64,000 nucleotides of DNA from Penium margaritaceum (GCA_023375785.1 SZWC01004731.1:33152-97151); one strand, 5' to 3'; shown: positions 11,560 through 22,079, counted from the first letter of the stretch. Program-made: numbers and translations. The notes: a model not told the origin generated them from the letters alone.

Positions 11560-12420
11560 AGTGTGGGATCACAGTCTAGTCCGTAGTCCGTGGTGTGTAT
11601 GTCAGCGAGATGGGCGTAGACATCGGGGCTCATGGGGGTGTGCTGACAAGGCAAGTGCTGCACAAGATGCCGGAAGCGCGTGGTGATATGTGAAATGAAC
11701 CGTCCTTGATGCAGAGTGAGGGTGCGTGCGAATCTGTCTCTGGTGATCGTCATGCCCAAGAAGTTGTGTGCCTCACCCATGTCAGTCATGCTGTAGTGCT
11801 GTGTAAGGAGCTTTTTGGTTTGTGCGATGAGAGAAAGTGATGGAGACTGGATGAGGAGGTCATCAACATAGACCAGCAGTGCGATGGGGACATTGTTTAC
11901 CCAGTGCAGAAAGAGGGAAGTGTCACACACACTTTGAGTGAATCCACCTGTTTCCAGTGTATGACTGATCTCTTTGTTTGAGCACCTAGGTGCCTGCTTC
12001 AACCCATAGAGAGCTTTCAGCAGCAGCCATACATGGTCTGTCCCATCTTCAAACCCTTCAGGTTGGTTGACATACAACTCTTTCTCAAGCTTTCCATTTA
12101 GGAACACATTTTTTACGTCCATTTGATGAATCTCCCAATCTTCGTGTGCAGCAACACCAAGCAATGTTTGGCTTGTACCATACTTGCCGACATGGGCATA
12201 GGTGTCGGTGAAATTTTGACCGGGCACTTGGTGGAACCCCTTGGCCACCAGGCGTGCTTTGTATTTCTCAATCAGACCGGCTAAATTGCGCTTCAGTTTA
12301 AAGACCCACTTTACGTCAATTGCCTTCCGACCGGGTGGAAGAGGAACCACTTCGAATACTTTGTGGTCAAGAAGGGCGTTAATTTCTGCCACCATGGCTT
12401 TCTCCCATTTTGCTGCGTCA
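11560..12420 (-). pseudogene. Element D reverse transcriptase region
   Basis: The motifs are KWVFKLKRN, YKARLVAKGFHQVPGQNF, QMDVKNVFLNGKLEKELY, LYGLKQAPRC, YVDDLLIQSP (about 11,860) and the fingers/palm order of RVT_2. Sequence around the active site is well preserved. Confidence 0.92.
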
Positions 12421-12559
12421 CTGTGCCCCCTAGCCTCGGTGAGGGTGAGTGGCTCCACTGGGGTGGAGTTGCGCTCAGTAGGACCGACAATGTGGTAAAA
12501 TTGACTATAGTTCACTCTCGGAATGTCCCGCAGTGAACGCCGCACGGGCTCGGGTGACG

Positions 12560-13560
12560 GGGTCACCGACTTCTCAGTCTATTGTTGGGGTGACAAGCCC
12601 GGTGGTGAGTGCGGGGCACTCGACTCTATGCTAGTAAGATCCGTGGGAGTTAGAAGGTCAGTGGGAATGGGGTCTCCTTGCTCCCCCCCTTGACCTGCAG
12701 ATTGTGGTGTTGGCGTGACATTAACCGAGACAAATACCGACACGCTCACGTAGTGTGGGTAGTGTTCGGGAGTGGTCACGTTGGGCACATGTGGCAATGT
12801 GTAAAATAGCTTGTAGGGCATGTGTTCCAAGAAGGATGCATCCCGACTTTCCAGAAAGCAATGACTCGTGGGATCCCAAAACCTCCATGCCTTTGATGCA
12901 TGTGAGACTCCCACAAACACGCACCAGCGTCCACGCGGGCTGAGTTTGTTTTCACGTTGTGGTTGGGTAAACCACACGCATGCCATTGTGCCCCACACTC
13001 TTGCAAGACGAAGGTCTGCCTTTTCCTTAAACCATTGTTCCCATGGTGTGACAGCCTTGGGCAGTGGGCCTTGTGGGACACGGTTCCACACCCATGTTAC
13101 ATACTTGACTGCTTCTTCCCAGAAGCCAAACGAAAAGCCCGACTCTGTCAGTAGTGTGCGCAGCGAGTCACCCAAAGTCCGGTGCCACCGCTCTACCACA
13201 CCGTTTTATTGTGGTGTGTAAGGTGCAGTGGTCTGATGTTCAATCCCTTTCGTTTTGAGGGCAGCGATATGCGCTCCCATAAACTCACCCCCACGGTCTG
13301 TTCGCAGTTTAAGGAGCTTACAGTTGGTTTGTCACTCCATCAGTGCTATCCATTCAATGATTGCCTGTTGCGCGTCTACTTTGGTCTTAAGCAAGAATGC
13401 CAAGAGGAACCGACTGTATTCATGAGCGTTAGTGAGCGTTACACGCGTTAGTGAGCGTTAGCACATACTGAGACCCGTACTATATAGAGGGAACGGGCAT
13501 GGGTCCAGTCAGATCAGCATGAACGAGTTCTAGAGGGGACTTGCTTTCAGTGGTGGATTT
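12560..13560 (-). pseudogene. Element D integrase region and linker
   Basis: The glutamate block MVERWHRTLGDSL lies near 13,190, with WVWNRVPQGPLPKAVTPWEQW, ADLRLARVWG and the C-terminal ASKAWRFWDPTSH. Upstream pieces to about 13,560 hold the remaining core. A short Thr/Ser/Pro linker (about 12,580-12,760) separates it from reverse transcriptase. Confidence 0.88.
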
Positions 13561-13616
13561 GGGGAAGACTTGCCTGTGAGCCTTTCCCTCGTGACACTCA
13601 AGACAAGTATTAGACT

Positions 13617-14505
13617 TCAGCCCATGGGATGGTCCTCCTGACTTAGATCCTGTGCAGTTGTATGCTTGACCATGTCTTCTATCAAATCTGTGTGAATGTG
13701 TGCCAGACGACGGTGTAGCAGTTCTTTGTGATGTGCATCAGTGGCAGTTACAAAATGTGCGTGTGGTCTATGGGAATGCATGGAAACAAGCGAAAAGAGA
13801 GTCAGACGATAGAGCATGTCAGCATGCAGGGGCCCATCGACCAACAGAGCACCAGTCGCATCATAGAGGGTGCATCGTTGCTTCTCCATGACAGAGGACA
13901 CACTGGCCTGACGATCGAGCTGACCACCAGACAACAAGTTCACTCTCAGTCTGGGTACGTACAGGACGCCAGTCAACCAGATAACCCCCCTTGGTGCCTG
14001 CAGGGCCACTGTTCCCACCCCCTCAACCGCAAGCACTTCCCCAGATCCAGTCTTCACCCCTTCCACATGAGGCTCATCATACAACGAAACAAAAGGCTGG
14101 CAATGCGGCGACATGTGATGCGAGGTAGCAGTGTCATACAGCCATTCATGCATGGGAAGTGTGTGGGAGGTGGTGACATGCGCGTGACCAAGCCGCTGAC
14201 CTGGCGGCTGATGTGCGGCTGTCGGCTCGGGTGGTTGGACCTCCACAGGAGTGGTCCACCCAATGGGTGGCGTAGTCATCGGCTGCTGTGCCTCAGCCAT
14301 CGAAGCGTAGACGCGCTGTGCCCACGCCGGTGCCGGAACTGGCACCGTCAAGCTGGGAGGGACGTAGTAGGGTCCTTGGTATATGAGCAGAGGCCCTTGC
14401 TCCACGGGGTACACGGGTGGCAGCTGCGGCATCGGTGGAACGAAGGTGGCTGCACCAAAGGGTGTGAGTGAACGAACTCCGCCTGCCCCCTGAGCCGCCC
14501 ACACC
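13617..14505 (-). pseudogene. Element D protease and gag-pre-integrase region
   Basis: The protease motif WLYDTATSHHMSPHC lies at about 14,100-14,140. The usual copia residue triad around the aspartate is Ser-Gly-Ala, so Thr-Ala-Thr is a family variant. LYVPRLRVNLLSGGQL and the gag-pre-integrase HKELLHRRLAHIHTD follow. The N-terminal 100 residues are Pro/Ala-rich. Confidence 0.85.
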
Positions 14506-14539
14506 GGCTGCTGCAGCTGCTGGGACCATGGTGACGGAA

Positions 14540-15580
14540 GGGACTACGACTGCTGTGACGGAGTCATTATGCAAAGTAGCTCCGGACAGGCACGCCAAAA
14601 GTGCCCGTGCTGCCCACAGTAGTTGCAGGTGCGCCCCCCGGTGCCCCTGCCACGGCCACCACGCCCTCCTCCTGGCTGTGCACCTCTACCACCTCCTCCG
14701 CCTCGAACCCCTCTATATCCAGCTCCAGAGTGACCCGATGAGGATGATGAGGATGCCTGATGAGCAAAGGCACTGTCAGCTGGAGTGGCTGTGTCACGCG
14801 CCTCTCCGCGGAGGATGTCCTCGTAGTGACGGAGTTCTTCAAACACCTCCGCCAAATCTGTACTCTCGATGTCGGTGACGCACAAACGTCGAAGCAGACT
14901 GCGGCGGAAGTCTTTATACGGTTCACCCAGGTGAAGAAGGACTAGGTCTAGCCACTCCAACACAGAGCACGGTGCGCCGAGCCCCAGAATGCGGAGATCC
15001 ATTGATGCATCCCAATATTCTGCTATCGGCGCCTCTGGCTTGGGGTACAGCTGCCGCAGCCGGTCACAAAGTAAAATGACCAGTGCCATTCCCCTCTCCT
15101 CCTGACGAGTGGAGAGGTGCTCTCACGCCTTTTACGGGCGAGGTGTACCGTTGCGCGGATTGGTAGGGTCCTCCCCTTTGCCACCAAAATGAAGATGGCG
15201 GATGGCGTACGCTTATTCGTCAAGAAAGGCACGGACTAGGGCATTGAAGGCGCGTAGGAGGACGCGCTCATCGGCGTCATCCTTTGGCGGCAAAAGATAG
15301 AGCTCCTCAAGACCGTGTTTTGCCGCCCAAGCGAGGAAAATGTCTTTCCACGCCACAAAATTGCGTGCTCCAAGTGGCGGCGGCGTCAAGTCCTTGTGCG
15401 CCATCACCTTGGTAAGCTCGTCCCATGTGACGGTGCCAGCGGTGCCGATGGGTTGGTTGGCGGCAGCATTGCCCCCCGGCACGGATCCGGAGGTACTCAT
15501 GGCGACTGCCGAGCGAGTCTTGGGCCGGCGGCACCGGCGGTTCTCGGTCCGCTCCGCTTCACGTCGATCGGGCACACCGA
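14540..15580 (-). pseudogene. Element D gag region with zinc knuckle
   Basis: The N-terminal part (LGARNFVAWKDIFLAWAAKHGL near 15,300) resembles the copia gag fold that begins with a W-rich helix. A UBN2-like stretch (LRILGLGAPCSVLEWLDLVLLHL) follows. A Gly/Arg-rich segment then leads into a CCHC knuckle, CNYCGQHGHFWRAC, at about 14,597-14,640. Confidence 0.8.
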
Positions 15581-15920
15581 TGCCCTAGGCGGGTGACACA
15601 AGCCCTGTGTCCTTAGGGAGAGGGCCGGAACATCTGCTGCGCTGCCCCCCTCCTTCCCTTTTGTCACTTCTTGTTGCTTCGGCCACCCATCTCCCGGCCG
15701 TCCATCCGCGGACGGTCCTCTTGGCGGGAACCTTGTCCCCCCTCCCCTTCTCGCACGGCTCTCTGACTGCGCTCAGCCCCGCGAGGGGTCTGGCAGTCCT
15801 GCGCGTGCCACTACAGTAGCAGCGGCCTGCTTCTGCGGCGGTTTCGGCCACCGCGATCTCTTGCCGCCGCTTTCTTCCGCTGCTCTTGCTCTGCACCGTC
15901 CCCCTCGCCCTGCGATCAGG

Positions 15921-15932
15921 GCTCTGATACCA
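15921..15932 (-). promoter_or_regulatory. Primer binding site of element D (tRNA-iMet)
   Basis: The plus strand reads GCTCTGATACCA directly before the LTR. On the element strand this is TGGTATCAGAGC, a 12-base match to the 3' end of plant initiator tRNA-Met, the usual copia primer. Confidence 0.93.
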
Positions 15933-16467
15933 TGAGAAGAATCATGCGAATCCAATGGGACCGGTCTTACTTCAAATGGTTAAGTATCTAGGAAGTTAGG
16001 TCCGGGTTTACGTAGAAGCCATGGATCCCATGCCAGCAGCTAGCACAATGACAGACAAGAGTCGTACGGGTGAGTCTCGCTAATCGAGCTCACCCGTCAG
16101 GCCGGCGAGCAGAGCTCGCCGGCACTCACCAACCATCGAGGGAAAAATGCCACTCGAGATCACAATCAACACACTAACCTAGCCTGGAGTTTGGAACCTA
16201 ACCAGGCATGACAGAAATACCGCTGGATCCCAGGTAAGCACAAAGTATATCAGCAAGTGCTATGCCGGATAACAATTTCTAGTTTGTTGAGTGGAGCTGC
16301 GGCACTGCTGAGAGGAGGGAGGCGAGCACGTGAGGGGCAGACGATGATGTCGCCCGTCCACTGGTGGCGGGTGCGCTCATTGAGCGTTGCCTCCACTCTC
16401 TGCTTCAGCAGGCCCTGCGCACTCATGGCCACAACAGAGGGAAAGTATATGCAGGAGCGACTTAACA
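15933..16467 (-). repeat. 5' LTR of element D
   Basis: It pairs with 10,360-10,880 and is bounded by the primer site on one side and ATGGC (16,468-16,472) on the other. The same 10-bp GC stem lies at 16,101-16,123, here with loop AGA. Confidence 0.92.
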
Positions 16468-16472
16468 ATGGC

Positions 16473-17394
16473 GACGGCAGCATCAATGACAAGAAAGGCC
16501 AGCCGCGTGACAGAGGAAGGCAATGAGAAAGCGTTGCTTGAGAGGCCCCCCAAGAAGTCTGCAGCGGCAGCGTTCACAGCAATAGAGTCGTCCCACCCGA
16601 GTCCAAAGGGGAGAGAGGGGAAGATCTTACCGAGGCATGTCACAATGAGGAGGAGCCGAGCGACGCGGGTGACCCTCCACCTACTGTGCGACGATGTCGC
16701 TCCCGGCGAGCTGCGCTGCGCTCTGTGTAATAGGACCCGGCAGGCGCAACAGCCGGAAACTCGTTCTGCGCCAGCGTGACACTGTTAGCCACCGAGGTGG
16801 CTCAGGTGTGGCGAGAGATGCCGGTGTCTTGGCAGCTGCAGCGTCCTTGTAGCGGCTGCTGCAACGGCTGCAAATGGTGTGGCTGCTTCTGCCACTCTGG
16901 TTTGGCCGAGGTGGATAGCAGAGTGCGTCAGAGTTGCTGTAGTGACGATGAGACCAGAGCTGCCATGGCAACAACCAAATACCAAGGCTGCAGCGGCAAA
17001 GAGCAGTGGCAGCCAATGTGGTTGCTGTGAAGACTGCTAACGCTGTGTTTGATGATGTCACAGACGTGATTGTGCAGTGGATTCAGTAGATTCGGCAGGT
17101 GTGGGTGCTGCTGCTAGGAGGCTGGGAGGTGGCGGCTCTTGATGGCGTAGTGGGTGCAGCCGGTGGCGACGCTGCAGCCCACGGGTAGGGGAAAGCCTGC
17201 AGATTTTCCCTGTGCACGCAATGCAGCCCCGCGCAGTACCCACAAAGTGGGCTACGGCAGGCGGGTGCCGTGGCAAGAAAGACGGGGCCTAGCCTTTGGA
17301 GGAGACAAAGAAGTTGGCGGTTGGCGATGGTGGACCCTCCCACGGCCAGGATTGCGCATTCAAGAGTGAACACATTGTACTCCCTCACTATAGT
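16473..17394 (-). other. Leader of element C (right of D)
   Basis: This is non-coding-looking sequence between element D and the primer site of C. About 16,750-17,160 is rich in GCN-type triplets on both strands, as at 9,895-10,354. No conserved motif or gene is seen. Confidence 0.5.
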
Positions 17395-17406
17395 GCTCTG
17401 ATACCA
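17395..17406 (-). promoter_or_regulatory. Primer binding site of element C (tRNA-iMet)
   Basis: GCTCTGATACCA on the plus strand equals TGGTATCAGAGC on the element strand, abutting the 5' LTR. It is an exact 12-base match to the 3' end of initiator tRNA-Met. Confidence 0.93.
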
Positions 17407-17904
17407 GTAGGTAGGGAGGAGTAGAGCAGTAAGGGTGCAAAGCAAGTAGAAGTGTAACCCTTAAGCATGGCAAGACGCCATGGATTGCAGACGTGCAGGT
17501 AGGGTTTTTGCCAGGCACGCAAAGCTAGTCACAACAACGCGAAGTGTAACGTGATGGGCTGCGGGGCACGTGAAGTGAGCGAGCGAGCGGTGACCTCGCT
17601 TTTGCTCTAAGCTCCACCCTTGGCCCCCCCCCACTTTCCAAATTTCTTGTGCACATATCACATGCAATATGTCAGTCACGGGCACAGAACCCGGGTGCTT
17701 CCTAAAGTAGCAAAAAGTCTGCATGTGACCAGAGAGAAACAACGATGTTATGCGACCGATGTTCCCCCGACCAATGGCCACGGCTTGGTGACGGCGGGCG
17801 TGCTGGCTGCAGTATCTCGCCTCCCTCAGTCACCTGCGTCAGTGACGTGTGAGATGTGCAACGAGGCCAGAGGTCACTACACGTCTGTGACACAGAAACC
17901 AACA
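17407..17904 (-). repeat. 5' LTR of element C
   Basis: It pairs with 4,430-4,949. It starts TGTTGG on the minus strand and is followed outward by GGTTG (17,905-17,909), the duplication shared with 4,425-4,429. Several indels and many substitutions separate the two LTRs. Confidence 0.88.
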
Positions 17905-17909
17905 GGTTG

Positions 17910-18560
17910 GTGATAGGAAGAGAGAGGTGAGCTGTTTCCTAAGCAAGTGGGATGAGCTCTTCCACTGATGAGGGTGGAGAGAAAGGCAGACTCAATCAAT
18001 TTGCTTGCGGGTCGCCGCTTGTATGACTGGCTGCGGGAGATGGAATAGCATGCGTATTGGCACACCCATTAGGTCTTGTGGGGTTACGTACGTGGAATGC
18101 GTGAAGATGGGGTGGAGGGATGTACCAGTACGTAGCGTCCTTTGCCATGATAGGGGGAGGCAGTACCTGACTTGTTCAAGGACATTGGATTGAGCTCTCG
18201 ACCATGGCGAGTGTGGCGTTGAAATAATGTCTCCAACTGTAATGTTATGGGTGAGAAGCCATCGTTCATTAGGGGGGAGGCCAAAAGGTTTCTCGTTCTC
18301 AATTGAATGCTCAGTTTGTGCCGATGGTCGGGTTTGTTTGTACAAATTGGTTAAAAGCATCTTTCCACTTTGGGTGTATCATTAGACGTTTGAGACCAAG
18401 GATGGATGGGTGCAGGAGGAAGAAGTGTCCTTTTTTTGGGACGTCTTGTACGAACGTGAGGGTGTGTTTCCATTGTGCTTCAATCATGGGGGTTTTTGTC
18501 TTGGGAACATGTAGGGATTACCCAAGAAATTTGATTGTGTGTATGCCCCATACGGTAGTC
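17910..18560 (-). pseudogene. LINE-like reading frame, part 1 (interrupted by element C)
   Basis: On the minus strand, frames carry LGLKRLMIHPKWKDAFNQFV and then PFGLPPNERWLLTHNITVGDI. The pattern of a tryptophan followed by 'ITVGDI' resembles the region downstream of the reverse transcriptase in non-LTR retrotransposons (zf-RVT neighbourhood). At least one frame change lies between the pieces near 18,000. The last frame runs into the C duplication and continues at 4,424-4,271. No reverse transcriptase core is present here, so the family call is tentative. Confidence 0.4.
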
Positions 18561-18817
18561 AGAAGGATATTACTATCTTATCCGGCGTTCGGAAGAATAA
18601 CGCTCCCCTACCCACTGGCCTGAGAATATTGACACTTTACCCGCGAACAACAAGAAATCACAGAATGTCGATGTTGCATGCGATAATGCTTCCACATGCT
18701 CACGTCGGAAGTTTTGTTATCCATTCACTAATCCCTCTTTTAAGGGGTTTGTGAATGTTTTATTGGGAGTTTGCGTATGGTTCACATGGGGGGTCCGAGA
18801 TTCCCCATGCATTAAAA
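18561..18817. other. Unassigned, short palindromes only
   Basis: No coding frame or known repeat is recognised. Small inverted pairs occur, for example GTATG...CATAC near 18,540. Confidence 0.4.
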
Positions 18818-18861
18818 GGAAGCCTTCTCGACCCCGCGATAGCGGGACCGAGAAGGTTTCC
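18818..18861. repeat. Strong GC hairpin
   Basis: Arms GGAAGCCTTCTCG (18,818-18,830) and CGAGAAGGTTTCC (18,849-18,861) pair over 13 positions with one G:T pair. Inside them CCCGC, loop GATA, GCGGG form a second stem at 18,833-18,846. It is a compact two-tier stem-loop in otherwise AT-rich sequence. Confidence 0.75.
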
Positions 18862-19031
18862 AGCAAGAGCCCACACAAAACCAAAAGCCTTGTAACGTGG
18901 AATGTAATTTGGGATAGGGTTTTACTAAGGTTTGCATGCAAAACCTTTGGGGTTTGCGAGAAAAGAAAATAAACAAAAAACAAAACGAGCGTTCTTGCTC
19001 AATCTTGCAAACAGGGTTTTTTTGCTCGATC

Positions 19032-19201
19032 GCGATCAAGCGATGAGGTGTTTGTTTTCTTTTTCGACATGCAAACCCCCTAGATTGATGTAGGGTTTTA
19101 TGTTTTGTGCACATAAAGCCTGTGCAAAACATACGAAACCCTAAATCAAACTAGGGGATTGTGTGTCGAAACAATAAACAAAGAGCTCATCGCTGGATCG
19201 C
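19032..19201. repeat. Long foldback with about 82-bp arms
   Basis: Arms 19,032-19,113 and 19,121-19,201 are near-perfect inverted copies separated by a 7-base loop (TAAAGCC). Shared blocks, read from the left arm, include GCGATC, AGCGATGAG, TTTGTTT, TTCGACA, CCCCTAG, TAGGGTTT, ATGTTTTG and CACA. I judge about 80-85 percent pairing by eye. Candidates are a foldback/MITE or a precursor of small RNAs. Flanking duplications were not found. Confidence 0.75.
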
Positions 19202-19643
19202 AATTCCGGTGTGGGAGAAAGAATCGCGACGGGGGTCGACATCACTTTGCTCGATCAGCGGCACATGCCAATAATCGAGCATGGTGAAACACAGTTAAAA
19301 GTGGGCACGGCAGTGTTAGTTTTAAAGTCAGTGGACAGGGCGTCAATATAACTTGATCGCTGGGTAGGGCATCACCAACGCCCTCGTAGATGGGTAGAAA
19401 GGGTCATTATGACCTTTTGTCTTGTACCCACTTGTAAAGGACATAGTCTCAAGCTCTTGCTCAATGTCATGGTCGAGTTTGCAGAATGCAATCTCAGTCT
19501 GTGTGAGGGGCTTTCCCCTCGGTAGTACTAAGGAGCAATCGTCATCGACGAACCAGAGGAGAGACTCCGATTTCTTAAATCTCCGGAGGCCCATTTCTAT
19601 TTTAAACCTCACCCCCTTGTTCCGAGACCCGAACAAGGTGTGC
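19202..19643. other. Unassigned sequence between the foldback and the TRIM
   Basis: A minus-strand open frame of about 100 codons (19,343-19,640, with RFKKSESLLWFVDDDCSL) is present. I do not recognise it, and it has no partner nearby. It may be a transposon remnant. Confidence 0.3.
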
Positions 19644-19803
19644 GCAGCGTGGTATTGCCACGCCAACTGGTTGAAGGAGCCACGTGGCTTGAGCAGGGTC
19701 ACCTGTGACTATGGACGGTGGTTCGGGATGGCTTGAGGGTCGGAGACCCTCAAGCACCGTGGTTTTGGCCTAGTCGGCCAAGGATTCCGTCCAATCCGCT
19801 ACA
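19644..19803 (+). repeat. 5' LTR of the TRIM
   Basis: It aligns with 19,887-20,047. It holds a perfect 10-bp stem GCTTGAGGGT / ACCCTCAAGC with a 5-base loop at 19,731-19,755, kept in both LTRs. Confidence 0.85.
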
Positions 19804-19886
19804 TTGGTATCAGAGCTCTAGGGCTCGAATCCCACATCGGGATTACCGGAGATGCCGAGGCGGCTCTCACTCTTAGCGGGGGGGAG

Positions 19887-20047
19887 TGTAGCATGGCAAT
19901 GCCACGCTGACCGGTCGAAGGAGCCACGTGGCTCGAGCGGGGTCACCTAGGGCTGTGGATGGTTGGACGGGATGGCTTGAGGGTTGGAGACCCTCAAGCA
20001 CCGCGGTTTTGGCCTAGTCGGCCAAGGATTCCATCCAATCCACTACA
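19887..20047 (+). repeat. 3' LTR of the TRIM
   Basis: It starts TGTAGC and ends CTACA. It contains the palindrome GAGCCACGTGGCTC near 19,921 and the conserved 10-bp stem at 19,975-19,999. Confidence 0.85.
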
Positions 20048-21190
20048 GCCTCTCATACTCGACTGGATGACCATTCTGCATGAGGACTGCCCTAAGTCCC
20101 ACCACCAACACATCACACCGCACCTCCCAAGGTTTCGATGGATCTGGATAGGGGCGGTGGACAGAATTTCTTTGACTTTGAGAAAAGTGTTCTAATAGTC
20201 TTGTGTCCAATCCCAGTGTACGTCTTTTCGGGTGAGTCTGGTTAGTGATGCTACCAGTGTCGAATGCCGTTGCATCAACTGTCAAAAGTAGTTTGCAAGG
20301 CTGAGGAAAGATTGGATCTCCCTGAAATTTACTGGGCGCAACCAATCCACTAAGGCTTGGTCTTTTTGTGGGTCGACACGGATATTATCCTTCTTCACAA
20401 TGTGTCCAAGGTAATTGACTCATCTTGTGCAATCTTGCACTTCCTCACTTTTGCATAGAACTTCTGGTCCTGAAGGATTGCGAGGACTTCATGCAAGTGC
20501 TCTATGTACTCTTCCATTGTTTTTGACAAAACCAGGATGTTATCCTGGGAAACCAAGATGAACTTGCCAAGTTGCCTGGCGAACGTTCAGTTCATTTCCT
20601 GGGGCGTTCGTAAGCCCAAAGTACAAAACTTGAAATTGATAATGCCCTATGTGCGTGCGAAAGGCCGGCTTGGGCACATCACCTTTCGAGATGCGGATTT
20701 GATGTTACCATTGAGACAAATCCAAGAACGAGAAGACTTTTGCTCCTTGGAGATGGTTATAGAGATCCTCACTCCACGGTAAGGGGAATCAATTTTTCAC
20801 TATCAGCTTGTTCAACACCTAGTAAACCATTGTTCTTCTTTTTTTCATAAAAATGATCGGCGCACCATACGGTGAGCTGCTCAACTCAATCCAACCTTTC
20901 ACAAGGTATTCTTTGATTTGGCGGTTGGCCTCTTGCCTCTCTGCCGGACTTGGGCGATACATGTATTTGAACAGAGGAGGTGCCTCCAATTGCATCGAAA
21001 TCATGTGGTCCATGTGACGTTCTGGTGGAATCCTAGCCAATGGGTCTTGGAATACATCCAAGAACTCCGCCAACAGAGTTTTAGTTTCTTGCAACGTGTC
21101 TTCCTTCACTTTGTCATCCACTTTTTGCCGTTGAGCCAAGAAAAAACCACAACCTCGTCGGGTGCGTTTCTTAACCTGCATCGGAGGCAA
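20048..21190 (-). pseudogene. Element H reverse transcriptase to RNase H region
   Basis: The N-terminal motif LLAEFLDVFQDPL and IPPERHMDHMISMQLEAPP, then SSPYGAPIIFMKK, are the entry to a gypsy reverse transcriptase. Further down, the connection block and PWEVRCDVLVVGLRAVLMQ with GHPVEYE match the start of gypsy RNase H. Decayed. Confidence 0.8.
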
Positions 21191-21199
21191 GTTGGCGTG

Positions 21200-21730
21200 G
21201 ACTCGGTGGGTGATAGTTCTGTACTTAGAACCAGAGTAAAGCCTCGTAGCCCCTTTTGGAGGATGAAATGCTTTGACTCAAAGCACATCAATGTCTTGTT
21301 TTTGCGAAGCCAAGGATCACCTAGAACCACGTCAAAAGGGTCGAGAAGGTTCAGAACCTTCAGCGTGATGCTTTTAGTGTAACCTTGAGTTCAAATATTC
21401 GCGTTGTAGGTAACAATCACAGGTACCGTGTGGTTTTCTTTGATGACAACTAATCCATCCAATGGCTCAAACTTGAGGCTCACCTGTCGGGTGAAGCCGG
21501 TGCTAACGAAGGGGTCATCTGCTCAGGTATCAGCCAGCATGTTCACGGGGGCACCGATTAGGTGTCCTTTGAGCTGCACCATCATGTTGCCTCCACTCTT
21601 CCGAGTGAAGAGACTCGATGATGGCAATCCAAGTTTGTGGTAAATACACAATCGGTATGGTGGGCGTCGTAACTTGAATTGAGTCCACATCTTGTGGTTT
21701 TGTGTGAATCATGTAAGCACCTTCCAATAT
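21200..21730 (-). pseudogene. Element H aspartic protease region
   Basis: MVLGDPWLRKNKTLMCFESK (about 21,270-21,330) is the 'ILGxxWL' block after a retropepsin-like domain. Upstream sequence to about 21,730 would hold the active site. Decayed. Confidence 0.6.
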
Positions 21731-22079
21731 TTAAACCGGGTTGGATAAAAATCATTGACTAATGGTATGGCGAATGTGATTGCGCTCACATCCTTCAAAG
21801 CGTTTGCTTCAATTCATACGTCGTACAAGTCATGAACTTTGGCTGATGTTGCGACCACTAGATTAGTACGATCATTAATTTCATTCACAGATGTAAGATT
21901 AAGTGGATACTGTCGTTCAACAAGTATGGAGTGCGATTCAACAGGAGGGGATAAAACAACAGAGAAGTTTGAACTTGTCAGAAATTCAAATTCTTTGACA
22001 TCCTCGTCAGAAAACATGAACTCACACTCCTGATCTACTTACTCCCTTGAGTGGTCCACACTAGCATCACTCAGGGATG

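Larger units (their letters stand above)
10360..16467 (-). mobile_element. Ty1/copia element D, nested in element C
   Basis: This is a complete-looking copia layout on the minus strand. LTRs of 521 and 535 bp start TGAGAAGA and end TTAACA on the plus strand. It has an exact tRNA-iMet primer site, gag with a CCHC knuckle, protease, integrase, linker, reverse transcriptase, RNase H and a polypurine tract. The ATGGC duplication is perfect. Several breaks (about eight to ten) make it a fossil. The LTRs differ at about 37 of roughly 520 aligned positions by eye, about 7 percent, younger than its host element C. Confidence 0.93.
4430..17904 (-). mobile_element. Ty1/copia element C (family 2), interrupted by element D
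   Basis: It is bounded by LTRs of about 500-520 bp (4,430-4,949 and 17,407-17,904) and flanked by GGTTG. On the minus strand the order is 5' LTR, an exact initiator tRNA-Met primer site, a long Ala-rich leader, gag with a zinc knuckle, protease, integrase, reverse transcriptase, RNase H, a polypurine tract and 3' LTR. Element D (10,360-16,467) sits in the leader/gag region. It is a fossil with many breaks (more than ten). The LTRs differ at roughly a tenth or more of positions by eye, making it the oldest dated element here. It split a LINE-like frame. Confidence 0.9.
19644..20047 (+). mobile_element. TRIM (terminal-repeat retrotransposon in miniature), 404 bp
   Basis: Two direct repeats of 160 and 161 bp (19,644-19,803 and 19,887-20,047) flank only 83 bp. 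That interval begins with an exact tRNA-iMet primer site (19,805-19,816, TGGTATCAGAGC) and ends with a polypurine tract (GCGGGGGGGAG, to 19,886). This is the defining TRIM layout: no coding capacity, mobilised by other elements' proteins. The second LTR starts TG and ends CA; the first has lost its TG. Five-base duplications do not match, so one flank has changed. Confidence 0.85.

Noticed and set aside
17955-17990. CTGATGA...GAAA near 17,960, another hammerhead-like word pair
   Set aside because: Only nine unpaired purine-rich bases separate the motifs, so stem II cannot form.
19639-20052. Five-base duplication around the TRIM
   Set aside because: The flanks are GTGTG and GCCTC, which do not match, so I do not claim one.
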